64,000 nucleotides of DNA from Helicobacter pylori. GTDB lineage: Bacteria; Campylobacterota; Campylobacteria; Campylobacterales; Helicobacteraceae. Below, piece after piece: positions 1 through 8,641 of the stretch. Location: the NCBI RefSeq assembly GCF_900120335.1, contig NZ_LT635477.1, positions 682,001 through 746,000 of the forward strand, given 5' to 3'. Under the pieces are notes generated by a model. It was not told the DNA's origin. It searched no databases and was given only the letters and a program-made list of their open reading frames with translations. Position numbers and translations under genes: made by a program. Every line of letters begins with the position of its first letter. Within the stretch, counting starts at the first letter, position 1.

Positions 1-1
1 T

Positions 2-532
2 AACCTCCTCAAACAAGATGAAAAAGCCTCCAGAATGCTACAAAACTACGCGACTAAATTCCCTGATTTTTACGCGCGCATTGCAGAGCTTTCTCAATAC
101 AATCTAGGGGGCACGAATTTATTGGATTTTTTTCGCATTTTGGGGTTTGTTTTGGGGTATAGCGAGGATTTTCATTCGCATAGCGTTATTTCTTTGGCTA
201 AAGAATGCTTACGCCCTAAAGGCCCTAGGATTGATTATAAAATCCTTAAAAACGATTCTTTGAAAATGGCTTTAAACTTTTCAAAGATCATGCACAGCGC
301 GATGAGTTTCAGGCTCGCAGGCGTGGAAAATGAAATTTTGAGTTTGGGGATTTTGGATTCTTTAGCGGAGTTTTTAGGGAATTTCATTTGGGACAACGCG
401 CAAAATTTTAGCGTCCAAGAAGTAACGATCGCTGGGGATTTCTTTGGCGAAAAAGTGTTTTTGGATTTGTTTGTGCGGTATTTCCCTAAAACCCTCGCTC
501 TTAGAACGCATGCATTTTTGGATTATGAATAA
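2..532 (+). CDS. hydE: C-terminal part of a hydrogenase accessory protein (HydE-like), cut by the window edge
   Basis: The reading frame is open from base 2, so the true start lies upstream; the first internal ATG is at 35. About 176 codons are visible. I see no catalytic motif in this part. The assignment rests mainly on position: in H. pylori the last gene of the hydABCDE uptake-hydrogenase operon lies upstream of the two small envelope genes and oipA that follow here. The gene ends only four bases from the stop of the convergent gene on the other strand, and no terminator hairpin fits between them. Role in NiFe-hydrogenase activity is inferred from the neighbourhood and not seen in the residues. 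Confidence 0.55.
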   Translation, partial: NLLKQDEKASRMLQNYATKFPDFYARIAELSQYNLGGTNLLDFFRILGFVLGYSEDFHSHSVISLAKECLRPKGPRIDYKILKNDSLKMALNFSKIMHSAMSFRLAGVENEILSLGILDSLAEFLGNFIWDNAQNFSVQEVTIAGDFFGEKVFLDLFVRYFPKTLALRTHAFLDYE

Positions 533-536
533 GGGC

Positions 537-950
537 TTAAAAGCGGATGTGCATCATCAGCCCGCCGTCCATGTATTGGGTTTTTTTGCTTTTAGTCCTT
601 TCAAAATAAGGCCCAAAAGATAGGGCTTTATTGAAATTCACAATCGGCATGCTCACCCCTTCAGCGATATTGTTTTTAGCGAGTTGTTTGTAAAACTTTT
701 TGTCGCTTTTTTTATGGCTTTTAAGGTTAGGGCTTTTTTCTAAATCCACGCCTTCTAATCCGCTATTTTTAGTGAAATCGTAAAGCTTTTTGTCGTTTTT
801 AGCCTCGGTTTCTGAGCCATGGTTTTTATGGAGTTTGTAAAATTTTTTACCGCTCTTTTTTTCGCTTTTAGTTTCGGTTTCTAAATCCGCTGCGAACATG
901 CTACTATACGCCACAAACGATACAAGAAATAAATTTCTAACTATACGCAT
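537..950 (-). CDS. Small secreted or outer-membrane protein of unknown function with lysine-rich repeats
   Basis: 137 residues. An N-terminal signal peptide is clear (MRIVRNLF, then a hydrophobic stretch, cleavage near SMFAAD). The mature part holds three imperfect repeats of the form KKFYK..KN (SGKKFYKLHKN, NDKKLYDFTKN, SDKKFYKQLAKN). The chain ends in an aromatic residue (MHIRF), as in many outer-membrane beta-barrel proteins, but it is too short and too lysine-rich to call a barrel. A GGAG-type ribosome site sits just upstream. It lies between hydE and a lipoprotein gene. Function not recognised. Confidence 0.75.
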   Translation of the reverse strand: MRIVRNLFLVSFVAYSSMFAADLETETKSEKKSGKKFYKLHKNHGSETEAKNDKKLYDFTKNSGLEGVDLEKSPNLKSHKKSDKKFYKQLAKNNIAEGVSMPIVNFNKALSFGPYFERTKSKKTQYMDGGLMMHIRF

Positions 951-1069
951 AAGATCTCCTCTTATTATAGCCTTTCTTTATCACACTACCATAGCATGTT
1001 AGAAACAACCATTAGAAAACACAAGCGTATTTTAATACCAACGCCACCACGCACGCTAAAGCCACTCAA

Positions 1070-1522
1070 TCAATAAAAAGCGTAAGGGAAGTATCCAGGC
1101 GCTCCATACCCATAAGGCCCATAAGGCATAAGACCTGACCCATAAGGCATGAAACCATAGGGCATGTAATAATAAGGCATGTAATAGCCTCCATACATGC
1201 CGTTTTGCATGGGCGAATTGAGGTTATCCACTGAATTGTAAAAGCCGTTTAAAGAACCATAAGCGTTATAATTAGTGAAACGATTGATTAAAGGCGTGGT
1301 GCGCGCATCAATAGTGGCGTTTTCTTGCTGGATGGCGTTTTCTTCTCTGGCGACTTCTTGAGCTTTGGTTTCTTTAGGATCTTTAACTATCACTTCTTCT
1401 ATAGGCACATTCGCCCCACAAGCGCTTAACAGATAGGCTAAAAAGCCGGTGTTTAAAAAAAGAACGATTTTAGAAAGATGAGCGGATTGGTTGGGTAAAA
1501 AAGTTTTATTGTTTTGATGCAT
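1070..1522 (-). CDS. Putative lipoprotein with a C-terminal MPYG/YG-rich tail
   Basis: 150 residues. A charged N-terminus is followed by a hydrophobic helix and a good lipobox, LLSAC, at about residues 31-35, so lipid attachment at that cysteine is likely. The middle is acidic and coil-like (residues 45-75). The last 45 residues are a low-complexity run rich in Tyr, Gly, Met and Pro with MPYG and GPYGYG units, which resembles a flexible surface or self-associating segment. It is transcribed away from oipA, with about 180 bases between the two starts. Function unknown. Confidence 0.75.
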   Translation of the reverse strand: MHQNNKTFLPNQSAHLSKIVLFLNTGFLAYLLSACGANVPIEEVIVKDPKETKAQEVAREENAIQQENATIDARTTPLINRFTNYNAYGSLNGFYNSVDNLNSPMQNGMYGGYYMPYYYMPYGFMPYGSGLMPYGPYGYGAPGYFPYAFY

Positions 1523-1702
1523 GGGTTTTCCTAAATTTTAAAATAACTAAAGATTAACATGTTTTTGATTTAATGTTGGTTAAGCGGTGGTTTTTAGGGT
1601 TATTTCATTTTAACTTTGTTTTTCATTAAAACCCCATACTAAAACCTTATTTTATGATAAAATACCTAGCAATAATATCAAATCTTAAACCAAAGAAAAA
1701 CC

Positions 1703-2620
1703 ATGAAAAAAGCCCTCTTACTAACTCTCTCTCTCTCGTTTTGGCTCCACGCTGAAAGGAACGGATTTTATTTAGGTTTAAATTTTGCAGAAGGAAGCTA
1801 TATTCAAGGACAAGGTAGCATCGGCGAAAAAGCTTCAGCAGAAAACGCCTTAAATCAAGCGATCAATAACGCAAAAAATTCATTATTCCCTAACACAAAA
1901 GCCATAAGAGATGCACAAAACGCCTTAAATGCAGTGAAAGATTCAAACAAAATCGCTAACCGATTCGCAGGAAATGGCGGGTCGGGCGGTATTTTCAATG
2001 AACTCAGCTTGGGGTATAAATATTTTTTGGGCAAAAAAAGGATTATAGGGTTTAGGCACTCTCTTTTTTTCGGTTACCAACTTGGTGGTGTTGGTTCTGT
2101 TCCTGGCAGCGGTTTAATAGCTTTTTTACCCTATGGTTTCAATACGGATTTGCTCATTAATTGGACCAACGATAAGCGAGCGTCCCAAGAATACGTTGAA
2201 CGAAGGGTAAAAGGGCTCTCTATATTTTACAAAGATATGACCGGCAGAACGCTAGACGCTGATACATTAAAAAGAGCGTCAAGGCATATAATCAGAAAAT
2301 CTTCAGGGCTTGTGATTGGCATGGATATAGGGGCTAGCACTTGGTTTGCAAGCAACAATCTCACCCCTTTCAATCAAGTCAAGAGCCGCACGATTTTTCA
2401 GTTACAAGGGAAATTTGGCGTTCGTTTTAGTAGTGATGAATACGATATTGATCGCTATGGCGATGAAATCTATCTTGGGGGTTCTAGTGTTGAATTAGGG
2501 GTTAAAGTGCCAGCGTTTAAAGTCAATTATTATAGCGATGATTATGGGGATAAATTGGATTATAAAAGAGTGGTGAGCGTTTATCTTAACTATACATATA
2601 ACTTTAAAAACAAACATTAA
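1703..2620 (+). CDS. oipA: Outer inflammatory protein OipA (HopH), phase ON
   Basis: 305 residues, the usual length of OipA. The signal peptide starts MKKALLLTLSLSFWLHA and its coding contains the phase-variable CT repeat (six CT units); with this number the frame stays open through the whole barrel, so the gene is ON. The mature protein opens with ERNGFYLGLNFAEGSY, the Hop-family N-terminal motif, and ends with a beta-strand YLNYTYNF close to the C-terminus. OipA is an outer-membrane adhesin linked to IL-8 induction and is set by slipped-strand mispairing. An AT-rich promoter with TATGATAAAAT lies about 50 bases upstream. Identification is strong. Confidence 0.95.
   Translation: MKKALLLTLSLSFWLHAERNGFYLGLNFAEGSYIQGQGSIGEKASAENALNQAINNAKNSLFPNTKAIRDAQNALNAVKDSNKIANRFAGNGGSGGIFNELSLGYKYFLGKKRIIGFRHSLFFGYQLGGVGSVPGSGLIAFLPYGFNTDLLINWTNDKRASQEYVERRVKGLSIFYKDMTGRTLDADTLKRASRHIIRKSSGLVIGMDIGASTWFASNNLTPFNQVKSRTIFQLQGKFGVRFSSDEYDIDRYGDEIYLGGSSVELGVKVPAFKVNYYSDDYGDKLDYKRVVSVYLNYTYNFKNKH
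1725..1736 (+). repeat. Phase-variable (CT)6 dinucleotide repeat in oipA
   Basis: Six CT units lie in codons 8-12 of oipA, inside the signal peptide. A gain or loss of one unit shifts the frame. The present count keeps the downstream barrel in frame. Confidence 0.93.
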
Positions 2621-2688
2621 AAATGCGCTTTTTACCGCTCTTTGATTGTTTGTCTTAAAAAATGCTTTTGAGTATTTTTACCAACGCT

Positions 2689-3378
2689 TTATTGAAACAA
2701 AGCTTTAGCTTGAAACTCTTCAAAGCCTTTTTTCCTCAATTGGCATGCCGGGCATTTATCGCAGCCATAGCCATAAGCATGCAAAATCTTTCGCTCTCCT
2801 TGATAGCAGGTGTGCGTTTCTTTGATGATCAAATCTAAAACCCCTAAATCTTTAGCCATTTGAAATTCTTGTGCTTTACTTAAAAACATTAGAGGCGTTA
2901 CAATTTTAATCGCTGTGTTTGAGCCTAAATTTAGGGCATGCTCGATGCTTTTAATAAAATCTTCTTTACAATCCGGATAGCCGCTAAAATCCGCTTGCGA
3001 AACCCCTAAAGCGATGTTACTAGCCCCTAGTTTTTGTGCGTAAGAATGCAAAAGGGTGATAAAAATGGCGTTACGATTAGGCACAAAAGAGTTGGGCAAA
3101 TCTTTATTTTGTGCATGCGAATGCCCCATTAAATCGTTAGAGTTTTTAAAAAGCGCGGAGCGAGTGATATTCTCTAAAAAATCTAATGGGATGATTTCAT
3201 AAGGGAGTTGTAAAAGAGAAGCGATTTTTTGAGCGCATTCTAATTCCACAGAGTGTTTTTGCGCGTAATCAAACCCCACTAAACAGACTTTTTTAAAACG
3301 CTTTTTCGCCCACACGGCTAAAGTGGTGCTGTCTTGCCCGCCGCTAAAACCGATCACGCAAATTTCTTGTTCCATCAA
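2689..3378 (-). CDS. queC: 7-cyano-7-deazaguanine synthase QueC
   Basis: 229 residues. The N-terminal PP-loop ATPase motif is [13 protein letters not shown] cysteine cluster near the C-terminus (a cysteine at about 194, then CDKCPAC) forms the zinc site typical of QueC. The enzyme makes preQ0 from 7-carboxy-7-deazaguanine, ATP and ammonia in the queuosine pathway, in the cytoplasm. Older annotations call it ExsB. It is divergent from papS, and the two share a 59-base promoter region. Family length fits, and no key motif is missing. Confidence 0.93.
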   Translation of the reverse strand: MMEQEICVIGFSGGQDSTTLAVWAKKRFKKVCLVGFDYAQKHSVELECAQKIASLLQLPYEIIPLDFLENITRSALFKNSNDLMGHSHAQNKDLPNSFVPNRNAIFITLLHSYAQKLGASNIALGVSQADFSGYPDCKEDFIKSIEHALNLGSNTAIKIVTPLMFLSKAQEFQMAKDLGVLDLIIKETHTCYQGERKILHAYGYGCDKCPACQLRKKGFEEFQAKALFQ

Positions 3379-3402
3379 AATTCCTTAAAAATTCTAAAAA
3401 GA

Positions 3403-3408
3403 TATAAT
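3403..3408 (+). promoter_or_regulatory. Candidate -10 box for papS
   Basis: TATAAT follows an A-rich tract 30 bases before the GTG start of papS. H. pylori sigma80 promoters rely mainly on the -10 hexamer, so no good -35 is expected. Confidence 0.5.
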
Positions 3409-3437
3409 AACACAAAGAAATTTTAAGAGTAAAAAGC

Positions 3438-4646
3438 GTGTTTGAGTTGGAAGAAGGATTAAAAGAATTGTTTGACATTTATGAAAAATCCCCCTATGAG
3501 CTTTACTTGGTAGGGGGGTGCGTACGCGATTGTTTGATGGGCATTACCCCTAAAGATTACGATTTGACCTCAAACGCTTTAGTGAGTGAAAGTAAAGAGC
3601 TTCTTTTAAAGTGCCATTTTAGGGTGCTAGAAACCGGTATCAAACATGGCACGATCACGGCTCTTAAAAACCATCAAAGCTATGAAATCACAACTTTTAG
3701 AATGGAAAAGGGGCATATCAAACACCGAAAGCCTAAAGAATTGGTTTTTAGCGCGCGTTTAACAGACGATTTAAAGCGGCGCGATTTTAGCATGAATGCG
3801 ATCGCTTATAGCCCTACAAAAGGGATTATTGATCCTTTTAAAGGGCGAAGCGCGATTGAAAATCAAACGATTGAATGCGTGGGGGGAGCGCGATTGAGGT
3901 TTTTTGAAGACGCTTTAAGGATTTTAAGAGCGCTGCGATTCAGCGCGACTTTAGGCTTTAAGATAGCAGCAAGCACCAAAAGAGCAGTTTTTGCGTGTAA
4001 GGATTTGTTAAAACACCTTTCTAAAGAGCGCTTACAAAGCGAATTGAATAAGCTTCTTATGGGGAAAAACGCCTATGAAGTGGCTAAAGAATATCAAGAA
4101 ATTTTAGAGTTGGTTATTCAAGAAAAAATAGAAAATTTAGGGTTTTTAAAAAACGCGCCTTTGAATCTGGAATTAAGATTATTGGGGTTTTTTAAAGATC
4201 AAAAAAGTTTAGAAAATTTACGCTACCCTAAAAAAACTTGTGTTTTATTTTCCAAAGCTAAAGAATGCCATAAAGCTTTTTTTAATATTCATAGCAAAAC
4301 AGGATTGAAGTTTTTATTGAAAAACTACGATTTAGAGCCTTTTAATCTGGCTTTAGATTTTTATGCGCTAGAAAACCCCAAACATGCTTTAAAAATCAAA
4401 GGCTTGTTAAAAGAAATATTTGATTCTAACGAGCCTTTTAAAAAAGAACACCTAGCCCTTAAGGGCGGTGCGCTTCAAAGCTTGGGTTATCAGCACCAAA
4501 AAATCGGCGAAATTTTAAACGCATGCTTAAATTCAGTCATTGAAAATCCTAAAAACAACGCTTTAGAATGGCTGATTGAGTGGGTTAAGGGTCATTATTT
4601 ACCTAATGATGCTATAAATCTTTCGCCAATAAGGCAAAAAAATTAA
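3438..4646 (+). CDS. papS: tRNA nucleotidyltransferase / poly(A) polymerase family protein
   Basis: 402 residues from a GTG start. The class II nucleotidyltransferase head is plain: LYLVGGCVRDCLMG, then the DYDLT metal-binding pair, then RRDFSMNAIAY. The C-terminal half is helical and divergent, as in epsilonproteobacterial enzymes. In this group a single enzyme of the family probably adds the 3' CCA to tRNA, although older annotation reads poly(A) polymerase; sequence alone does not settle which. It is the first gene of an apparent operon with the SRPBCC, dehydrogenase and nitroreductase genes, with gaps of 20, 14 and 1 bases. Confidence 0.88.
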   Translation: MFELEEGLKELFDIYEKSPYELYLVGGCVRDCLMGITPKDYDLTSNALVSESKELLLKCHFRVLETGIKHGTITALKNHQSYEITTFRMEKGHIKHRKPKELVFSARLTDDLKRRDFSMNAIAYSPTKGIIDPFKGRSAIENQTIECVGGARLRFFEDALRILRALRFSATLGFKIAASTKRAVFACKDLLKHLSKERLQSELNKLLMGKNAYEVAKEYQEILELVIQEKIENLGFLKNAPLNLELRLLGFFKDQKSLENLRYPKKTCVLFSKAKECHKAFFNIHSKTGLKFLLKNYDLEPFNLALDFYALENPKHALKIKGLLKEIFDSNEPFKKEHLALKGGALQSLGYQHQKIGEILNACLNSVIENPKNNALEWLIEWVKGHYLPNDAINLSPIRQKN

Positions 4647-4666
4647 AAATTAAAAACGGAAAAAAC

Positions 4667-5170
4667 ATGATAACGATGAATGCGATTCAATGGCCTAAGA
4701 AATGGATTCCAGGAGAGACTGATAATTTCGTGTCCAATGAAGTCATTGTCAAAGGTTTGGATTTTAATAAAGTGGTGCAGCATTTAAGAGACGCGTCTCA
4801 TTGGGAAAAGTATTACAAAAACTCAGGGAATATCCACATGCACAATCAAGACAATACCATTCTTAAAGACAAGACTCGTTTTTGTTTTGAGACTTTTGGC
4901 TTTTTGGTGGAAGCAGAAGTGGAAGAGTTTGAATTGAAAGACGCTATACTGCGTTTGGCTTGGAGAGGTTGGAATGAAGCTAAAGGCGATGAGTATCTTG
5001 AAGTGTATCACGCATGGCTAGTTGAAAAATTAGACAATGATCGTGTGCGTATTTTAACCCAAGAAAGCCAATCAGGAGTCCCTGCTAAAGCTTTAGCGGA
5101 ATCTGTGCCTAATGCGATGTTGAATGGCCATCAAGCTTGGTTAGATGGTTTAGTGGCGTATTCACGCTAA
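4667..5170 (+). CDS. SRPBCC-fold (START/polyketide-cyclase-like) protein of unknown ligand
   Basis: 167 residues; an in-frame ATG three codons in (4676) is an alternative start. The pattern of alternating strands with a conserved HWEKYYKN helix near the start and a final amphipathic helix fits the SRPBCC ligand-binding fold often annotated as polyketide cyclase/dehydrase. No catalytic residues can be named. It lies in an apparent operon with a 3-hydroxyisobutyrate-type dehydrogenase and the nitroreductase frxA, which suggests a small redox or detoxification unit; that is inference. I believe the pair is variable between strains. Confidence 0.65.
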   Translation: MITMNAIQWPKKWIPGETDNFVSNEVIVKGLDFNKVVQHLRDASHWEKYYKNSGNIHMHNQDNTILKDKTRFCFETFGFLVEAEVEEFELKDAILRLAWRGWNEAKGDEYLEVYHAWLVEKLDNDRVRILTQESQSGVPAKALAESVPNAMLNGHQAWLDGLVAYSR

Positions 5171-5184
5171 TTAAGGAGAATTGA

Positions 5185-6042
5185 ATGAAAATTGGATGGA
5201 TTGGATTAGGGGCTATGGGGACTCTTATGGCGACTCGTTTGCGCGATGCGGGGTTAGAAGTGTCGGTTTATAACCGAACAGAGAGCAAAGCAACCCCCTT
5301 AAAGGAAAAAGGCGTAGCGGTTTATACTAGTCTCATAGATTTGGCCGCTAAAGTTGATCTGATTTTTATCATGCTTTCGGATAAAGCGGCGATTGATGCT
5401 GTTTTATCGCCAGAATTTTGGGAACAAATGTCTAAAAAAATCGTGGTGAATATGAGCACTATCGCCCCTTTGGAAAGCTTATCTTTAGAAAAAATCGCTC
5501 AAAAGCATCAAGCAACTTACCTTGAAGCGCCCGTTTCGGGATCGGTTGGCGCGGCCAAAGCCGGGGCTTTATTGATTTTAGCGGCAGGTGATGAAGAAGT
5601 TATCTCTAAACTCAAACCTGTTTTGGCGCATTTGGGGAGTCAAACCTTTTATTTGGGTAAGATTGGTCAAGGGACAGGAGCTAAACTATCCATTAATAGC
5701 CTTTTGGCTCAAATGGGGGTCGCTTATTCAGAAGCTTTGCTGTTAGCCAAACGTTTAGGGGTTGATGCAGAGTCATTTTTGCAAATTATTGGCCAATCTG
5801 GCATGAATTCGCCTCTCTTTCAAGCTAAAAAAGGCATGTGGTTGCAAGATAATTATCCGGCCGCTTTCAGTTTGAAGCTTATGGCTAAGGACATTCGCTT
5901 AGCCAAAAATGAAGCAGGAGAGGCGATGAAGTTGCCATTCTTATTTCAAGCAGAAGAGCTTTATTCTCAAGCAGAAAAATCCGGTTTAGGCGGATTGGAT
6001 ATGGCAGCCGTTTATCATTATTTAGAAAAAGGAGAACATTAA
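5185..6042 (+). CDS. NAD(P)-dependent 3-hydroxyisobutyrate dehydrogenase-like oxidoreductase
   Basis: 285 residues with a good AAGGAG ribosome site. N-terminal Rossmann motif IGWIGLGAMGTLMA; substrate-binding signature APVSGSVGAAKAG at about residues 113-125; catalytic lysine in GAKLSINSLL near residue 168. This is the beta-hydroxyacid dehydrogenase family (3-hydroxyisobutyrate, tartronate semialdehyde and glyoxylate/succinic semialdehyde reductases). NADP preference is plausible from the NRT motif after strand 2. The actual substrate cannot be told. The stop is one base before the ATG of frxA, so the two are almost certainly co-transcribed. Confidence 0.85.
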   Translation: MKIGWIGLGAMGTLMATRLRDAGLEVSVYNRTESKATPLKEKGVAVYTSLIDLAAKVDLIFIMLSDKAAIDAVLSPEFWEQMSKKIVVNMSTIAPLESLSLEKIAQKHQATYLEAPVSGSVGAAKAGALLILAAGDEEVISKLKPVLAHLGSQTFYLGKIGQGTGAKLSINSLLAQMGVAYSEALLLAKRLGVDAESFLQIIGQSGMNSPLFQAKKGMWLQDNYPAAFSLKLMAKDIRLAKNEAGEAMKLPFLFQAEELYSQAEKSGLGGLDMAAVYHYLEKGEH

Positions 6043-6043
6043 A

Positions 6044-6696
6044 ATGGACAGAGAACAAATTATTGCTTTACAACACCAACGATTCGCTACGAAAAAATAC
6101 GATCCCAATCGCCGTATTTCTGAAAAAGATTGGGAAGTTTTGGTTGAAGTGGGGAGGTTAGCCCCTTCTTCAATCGGGCTTGAACCATGGAAAATGCTTT
6201 TATTGAAAAATGAACGCATGAAAGAAGATTTAAAACCGATGGCATGGGGGGGCTTTCTAGTTTAGAAGGAGCGAGCCATTTTGTCATTTATCTTGCGCGA
6301 AAAGGCGTTACTTATGATAGCGATTACGTTAAGAAAGTGATGCATGAGGTTAAAAAAAGGGATTATGACACTCATTCAAGGTTCGCTCAAATCATCAAAA
6401 ATTTCCAAGAGAATGATATGAAATTGACTGACGAACGATCCTTGTTTGATTGGGCTAGCAAACAGACTTATATCCAAATGGCGAACATGATGATGGCAGC
6501 GGCCATGTTAGGGATTGATTCTTGCCCGATTGAAGGGTATGATCAAGAAAAAGTGGAGGCTTATTTAAAGGAAAAAGGCTATCTGAACACGGCGGAATTT
6601 GGCGTGTCGGTAATGGCTAGTTTTGGTTATCGTAACCAAGAAATCACCCCTAAAACCCGCTGGAAGACAGAAGTTATTTATGAAGTGATTGAATAA
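6044..6696 (+). pseudogene. frxA: frxA, NAD(P)H-flavin nitroreductase, interrupted by a -1 frameshift
   Basis: The first 70 codons (MDREQIIALQHQRFATKKYD onward) match the FrxA/RdxA nitroreductase family. They then run through a G7 tract at 6246-6252 into a TAG at 6263. The rest of the enzyme (SLEGASHFVIYLARKGVTY to the C-terminus) continues in another frame from about 6244 to 6696. Adding one base, for example G8, restores a continuous product of about 217 residues, the normal FrxA length. FrxA reduces nitro compounds and contributes to metronidazole activation with RdxA, so this strain is probably FrxA-null. Last gene of the papS operon. Confidence 0.92.
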
Positions 6697-6756
6697 AAAC
6701 GCTTCTAGCTTTTTGATAACCAAAACATAAAAGAGCTTAGTCAAGCGGTGATCTAA

Positions 6757-6840
6757 TGCGATCTTAAGAGGTTAGGGGATTTAGTTTGAGGGGTTGTAGG
6801 GGTGTTAAAGCGCAAAATACCCCCTATCCCTTTAAGAAAA
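6757..6840. repeat. Intergenic G/C-run repeat, divergent copy
   Basis: The 327-base gap between frxA and gltX2 holds a copy of a repeat also seen at 33278-33372 and 50715-50812: G runs on the left (GGTTAGGGG, GAGGGGTTGTAGGGG), then AAAATACCCCCTATCCC and TTAAGA on the right. The arms can pair into a long imperfect hairpin. Further on, only AT-rich sequence and the gltX2 promoter are seen. Confidence 0.6.
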
Positions 6841-6986
6841 TGAGCCTTATTAAAATCTTTTATTAAAATCAAAATAACCAAAATCTTGTTTTTTAAGAAA
6901 ATAAAGAACATCAAGTAAGGCTTTGAGCGTTTATCTTTGATAAAAACAGGGCCGCACTCCATAAACATAATTAAGCATTCTTTAGG

Positions 6987-6992
6987 TATAAT
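6987..6992 (+). promoter_or_regulatory. Candidate -10 box for gltX2
   Basis: TATAAT, 31 bases before the gltX2 ATG, in an AT-rich context; an AAAGGGTTTTT ribosome site follows. Confidence 0.5.
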
Positions 6993-7023
6993 CAAAAATC
7001 ATTTTCTTTCATAAAGGGTTTTT

Positions 7024-8343
7024 ATGCTTCGTTTTGCGCCTTCGCCTACAGGGGATATGCACATAGGGAATTTAAGGGCAGCCATTTTTAACTACATTGT
7101 GGCCAAACAGCAAAATAAACCCTTTCTCATTCGCATTGAAGACACGGACAAAGAGCGCAACATTGAAGGCAAAGACCGAGAAATTTTAGAGATTTTAAAG
7201 CTTATGGGGATAAGCTGGGACAAGCTCGTGTATCAAAGCCATAACATAGATTACCACAGAGGAATGGCAGAAAAATTACTGAAGGAAAATAAAGCGTTTT
7301 ATTGTTATGCGAGCGCGGAGTTTTTAGAAAGAGAAAAAGAAAAAGCTAAAAATGAGAAACGCCCTTTCAGGTATTTAGACGAGTGGGCCACTTTAGAAAA
7401 AGACAAAAACCATGCCCCTGTGGTGCGTTTGAAAGCCCCTAATCATGCGGTGTCTTTCAATGATGCGATTAAAAAAGAAGTGAAATTTGAGCCTTATGAA
7501 TTGGATTCTTTTGTGCTTTTGAGAAAGGATAAAAGCCCGACTTATAATTTCGCTTGCGCATGCGATGATTTGCTCTATGAAATCAGTTTCATTATTAGAG
7601 GTGAAGATCATGTGAGCAACACCCCTAAACAAATTTTAATCCAAGAAGCTTTAGGCTCAAACGATCCGATTGTTTATGCGCATTTGCCCATTATTTTAGA
7701 TGAAGTAAGCGGTAAAAAGATGAGTAAAAGAGACGAAGCGTCCAGCGTGAAATGGCTTTTAAATCAAGGGTTTTTGCCGGTTGCGATCGTGAATTACCTC
7801 ATCACTATCGGTAATAAAGTGCCTAAGGAAGTTTTTAGCCTTGATGAAGCGATAGAATGGTTTAGTTTAGAAAACCTTTCCAGCTCCCCAGCTCATTTTA
7901 ATTTAAAATATTTAAAACACTTAAACCACGAGCATTTAAAGCTTTTAGACGATGAAACATTATTAGAACTCACTTTAATAAAAGATAAAAATCTTTTAGG
8001 GCTTTTAAGATTGTTTATAGAAGAATGCGGCACGCTTTTAGAATTGAGAGAAAAAATTTCGTTGTTTTTAGAGCCAAAAGATATTGTCAAAACTTACGAG
8101 AACGAAGATTTTAAAGAGCGTTGTTTAGCGCTTTTTAACGCCCTAAAAGGCATGGATTTTCAAGCGTATAAGGATTTTGAAAGTTTTAAAAAAGAAGCCA
8201 TGCGATTGAGCCAGCTTAAGGGTAAGGATTTTTTCAAACCTTTGCGCATTCTTTTAACCGGGAACTCGCATGGCGTTGAATTGCCGTTGATCTTCCCCTA
8301 TATCCAAAGCCATTCTCAAGAAGTTTTAAGGCTGAAAGCATGA
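7024..8343 (+). CDS. gltX2: Glutamyl-tRNA synthetase 2 (tRNA-Gln-charging, GltX2)
   Basis: 439 residues. Class I synthetase signatures are intact: [17 protein letters not shown] at the N-terminus and [11 protein letters not shown] near residue 230. H. pylori has two GluRS enzymes; the copy in this neighbourhood is GltX2, shown in the literature to put Glu on tRNA-Gln. The mischarged product is corrected by the GatCAB amidotransferase, whose gatB gene is also in this window. The stop overlaps the yggT start (ATGA), so the genes are translationally coupled. Specificity is taken from family knowledge and cannot be read from these residues alone. Confidence 0.92.
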   Translation: MLRFAPSPTGDMHIGNLRAAIFNYIVAKQQNKPFLIRIEDTDKERNIEGKDREILEILKLMGISWDKLVYQSHNIDYHRGMAEKLLKENKAFYCYASAEFLEREKEKAKNEKRPFRYLDEWATLEKDKNHAPVVRLKAPNHAVSFNDAIKKEVKFEPYELDSFVLLRKDKSPTYNFACACDDLLYEISFIIRGEDHVSNTPKQILIQEALGSNDPIVYAHLPIILDEVSGKKMSKRDEASSVKWLLNQGFLPVAIVNYLITIGNKVPKEVFSLDEAIEWFSLENLSSSPAHFNLKYLKHLNHEHLKLLDDETLLELTLIKDKNLLGLLRLFIEECGTLLELREKISLFLEPKDIVKTYENEDFKERCLALFNALKGMDFQAYKDFESFKKEAMRLSQLKGKDFFKPLRILLTGNSHGVELPLIFPYIQSHSQEVLRLKA

Positions 8344-8633
8344 TCTTTTCCACTCTCCTTAACGCAGTAGCGGTGATTTTAAGCTCGCTCATTACGATTT
8401 ACATGTGGGTGGTGATCATTTATTCGCTTATCAGCTTCGTGCAGCCTAACCCCAATAACCCCATCATGCAAATCCTCGCTCGCTTGTGCGAGCCGGTGTT
8501 TTATTTTTTACGCTCTAGATTCAAGCTGGTGTTTAACGGGTTGGATTTCGCTCCTTTAGTGGTGGTCATTGTGTTGAAATTTTTAGATTTAACTCTCATC
8601 CAATGGCTTTTTGCGCTCGCCAAAAGCCTCTAA
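8340..8633 (+). CDS. YggT-family integral membrane protein
   Basis: 97 residues with two hydrophobic segments (about 5-28 and 65-90) and the YggT hallmark [13 protein letters not shown] between them, followed by [16 protein letters not shown]. YggT proteins sit in the inner membrane; roles in osmotic stress and in division or envelope organisation have been suggested in other bacteria. The start overlaps gltX2 by four bases. Confidence 0.8.
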   Translation: MIFSTLLNAVAVILSSLITIYMWVVIIYSLISFVQPNPNNPIMQILARLCEPVFYFLRSRFKLVFNGLDFAPLVVVIVLKFLDLTLIQWLFALAKSL

Positions 8634-8641
8634 AAGAAATC

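Noticed and set aside
6022-6287. Two short minus-strand frames over frxA
   Set aside because: They exist only because the nitroreductase is frameshifted there; neither has a ribosome site.
6753-6995. An 80-codon open frame on the minus strand between frxA and gltX2
   Set aside because: It runs through the intergenic repeat and the gltX2 promoter, has no ribosome site and reads as low-complexity sequence.
8603-8641. Longer N-terminus for Slt
   Set aside because: It would spoil the signal peptide and overlap yggT; the ATG at 8642 gives the standard 560 residues.
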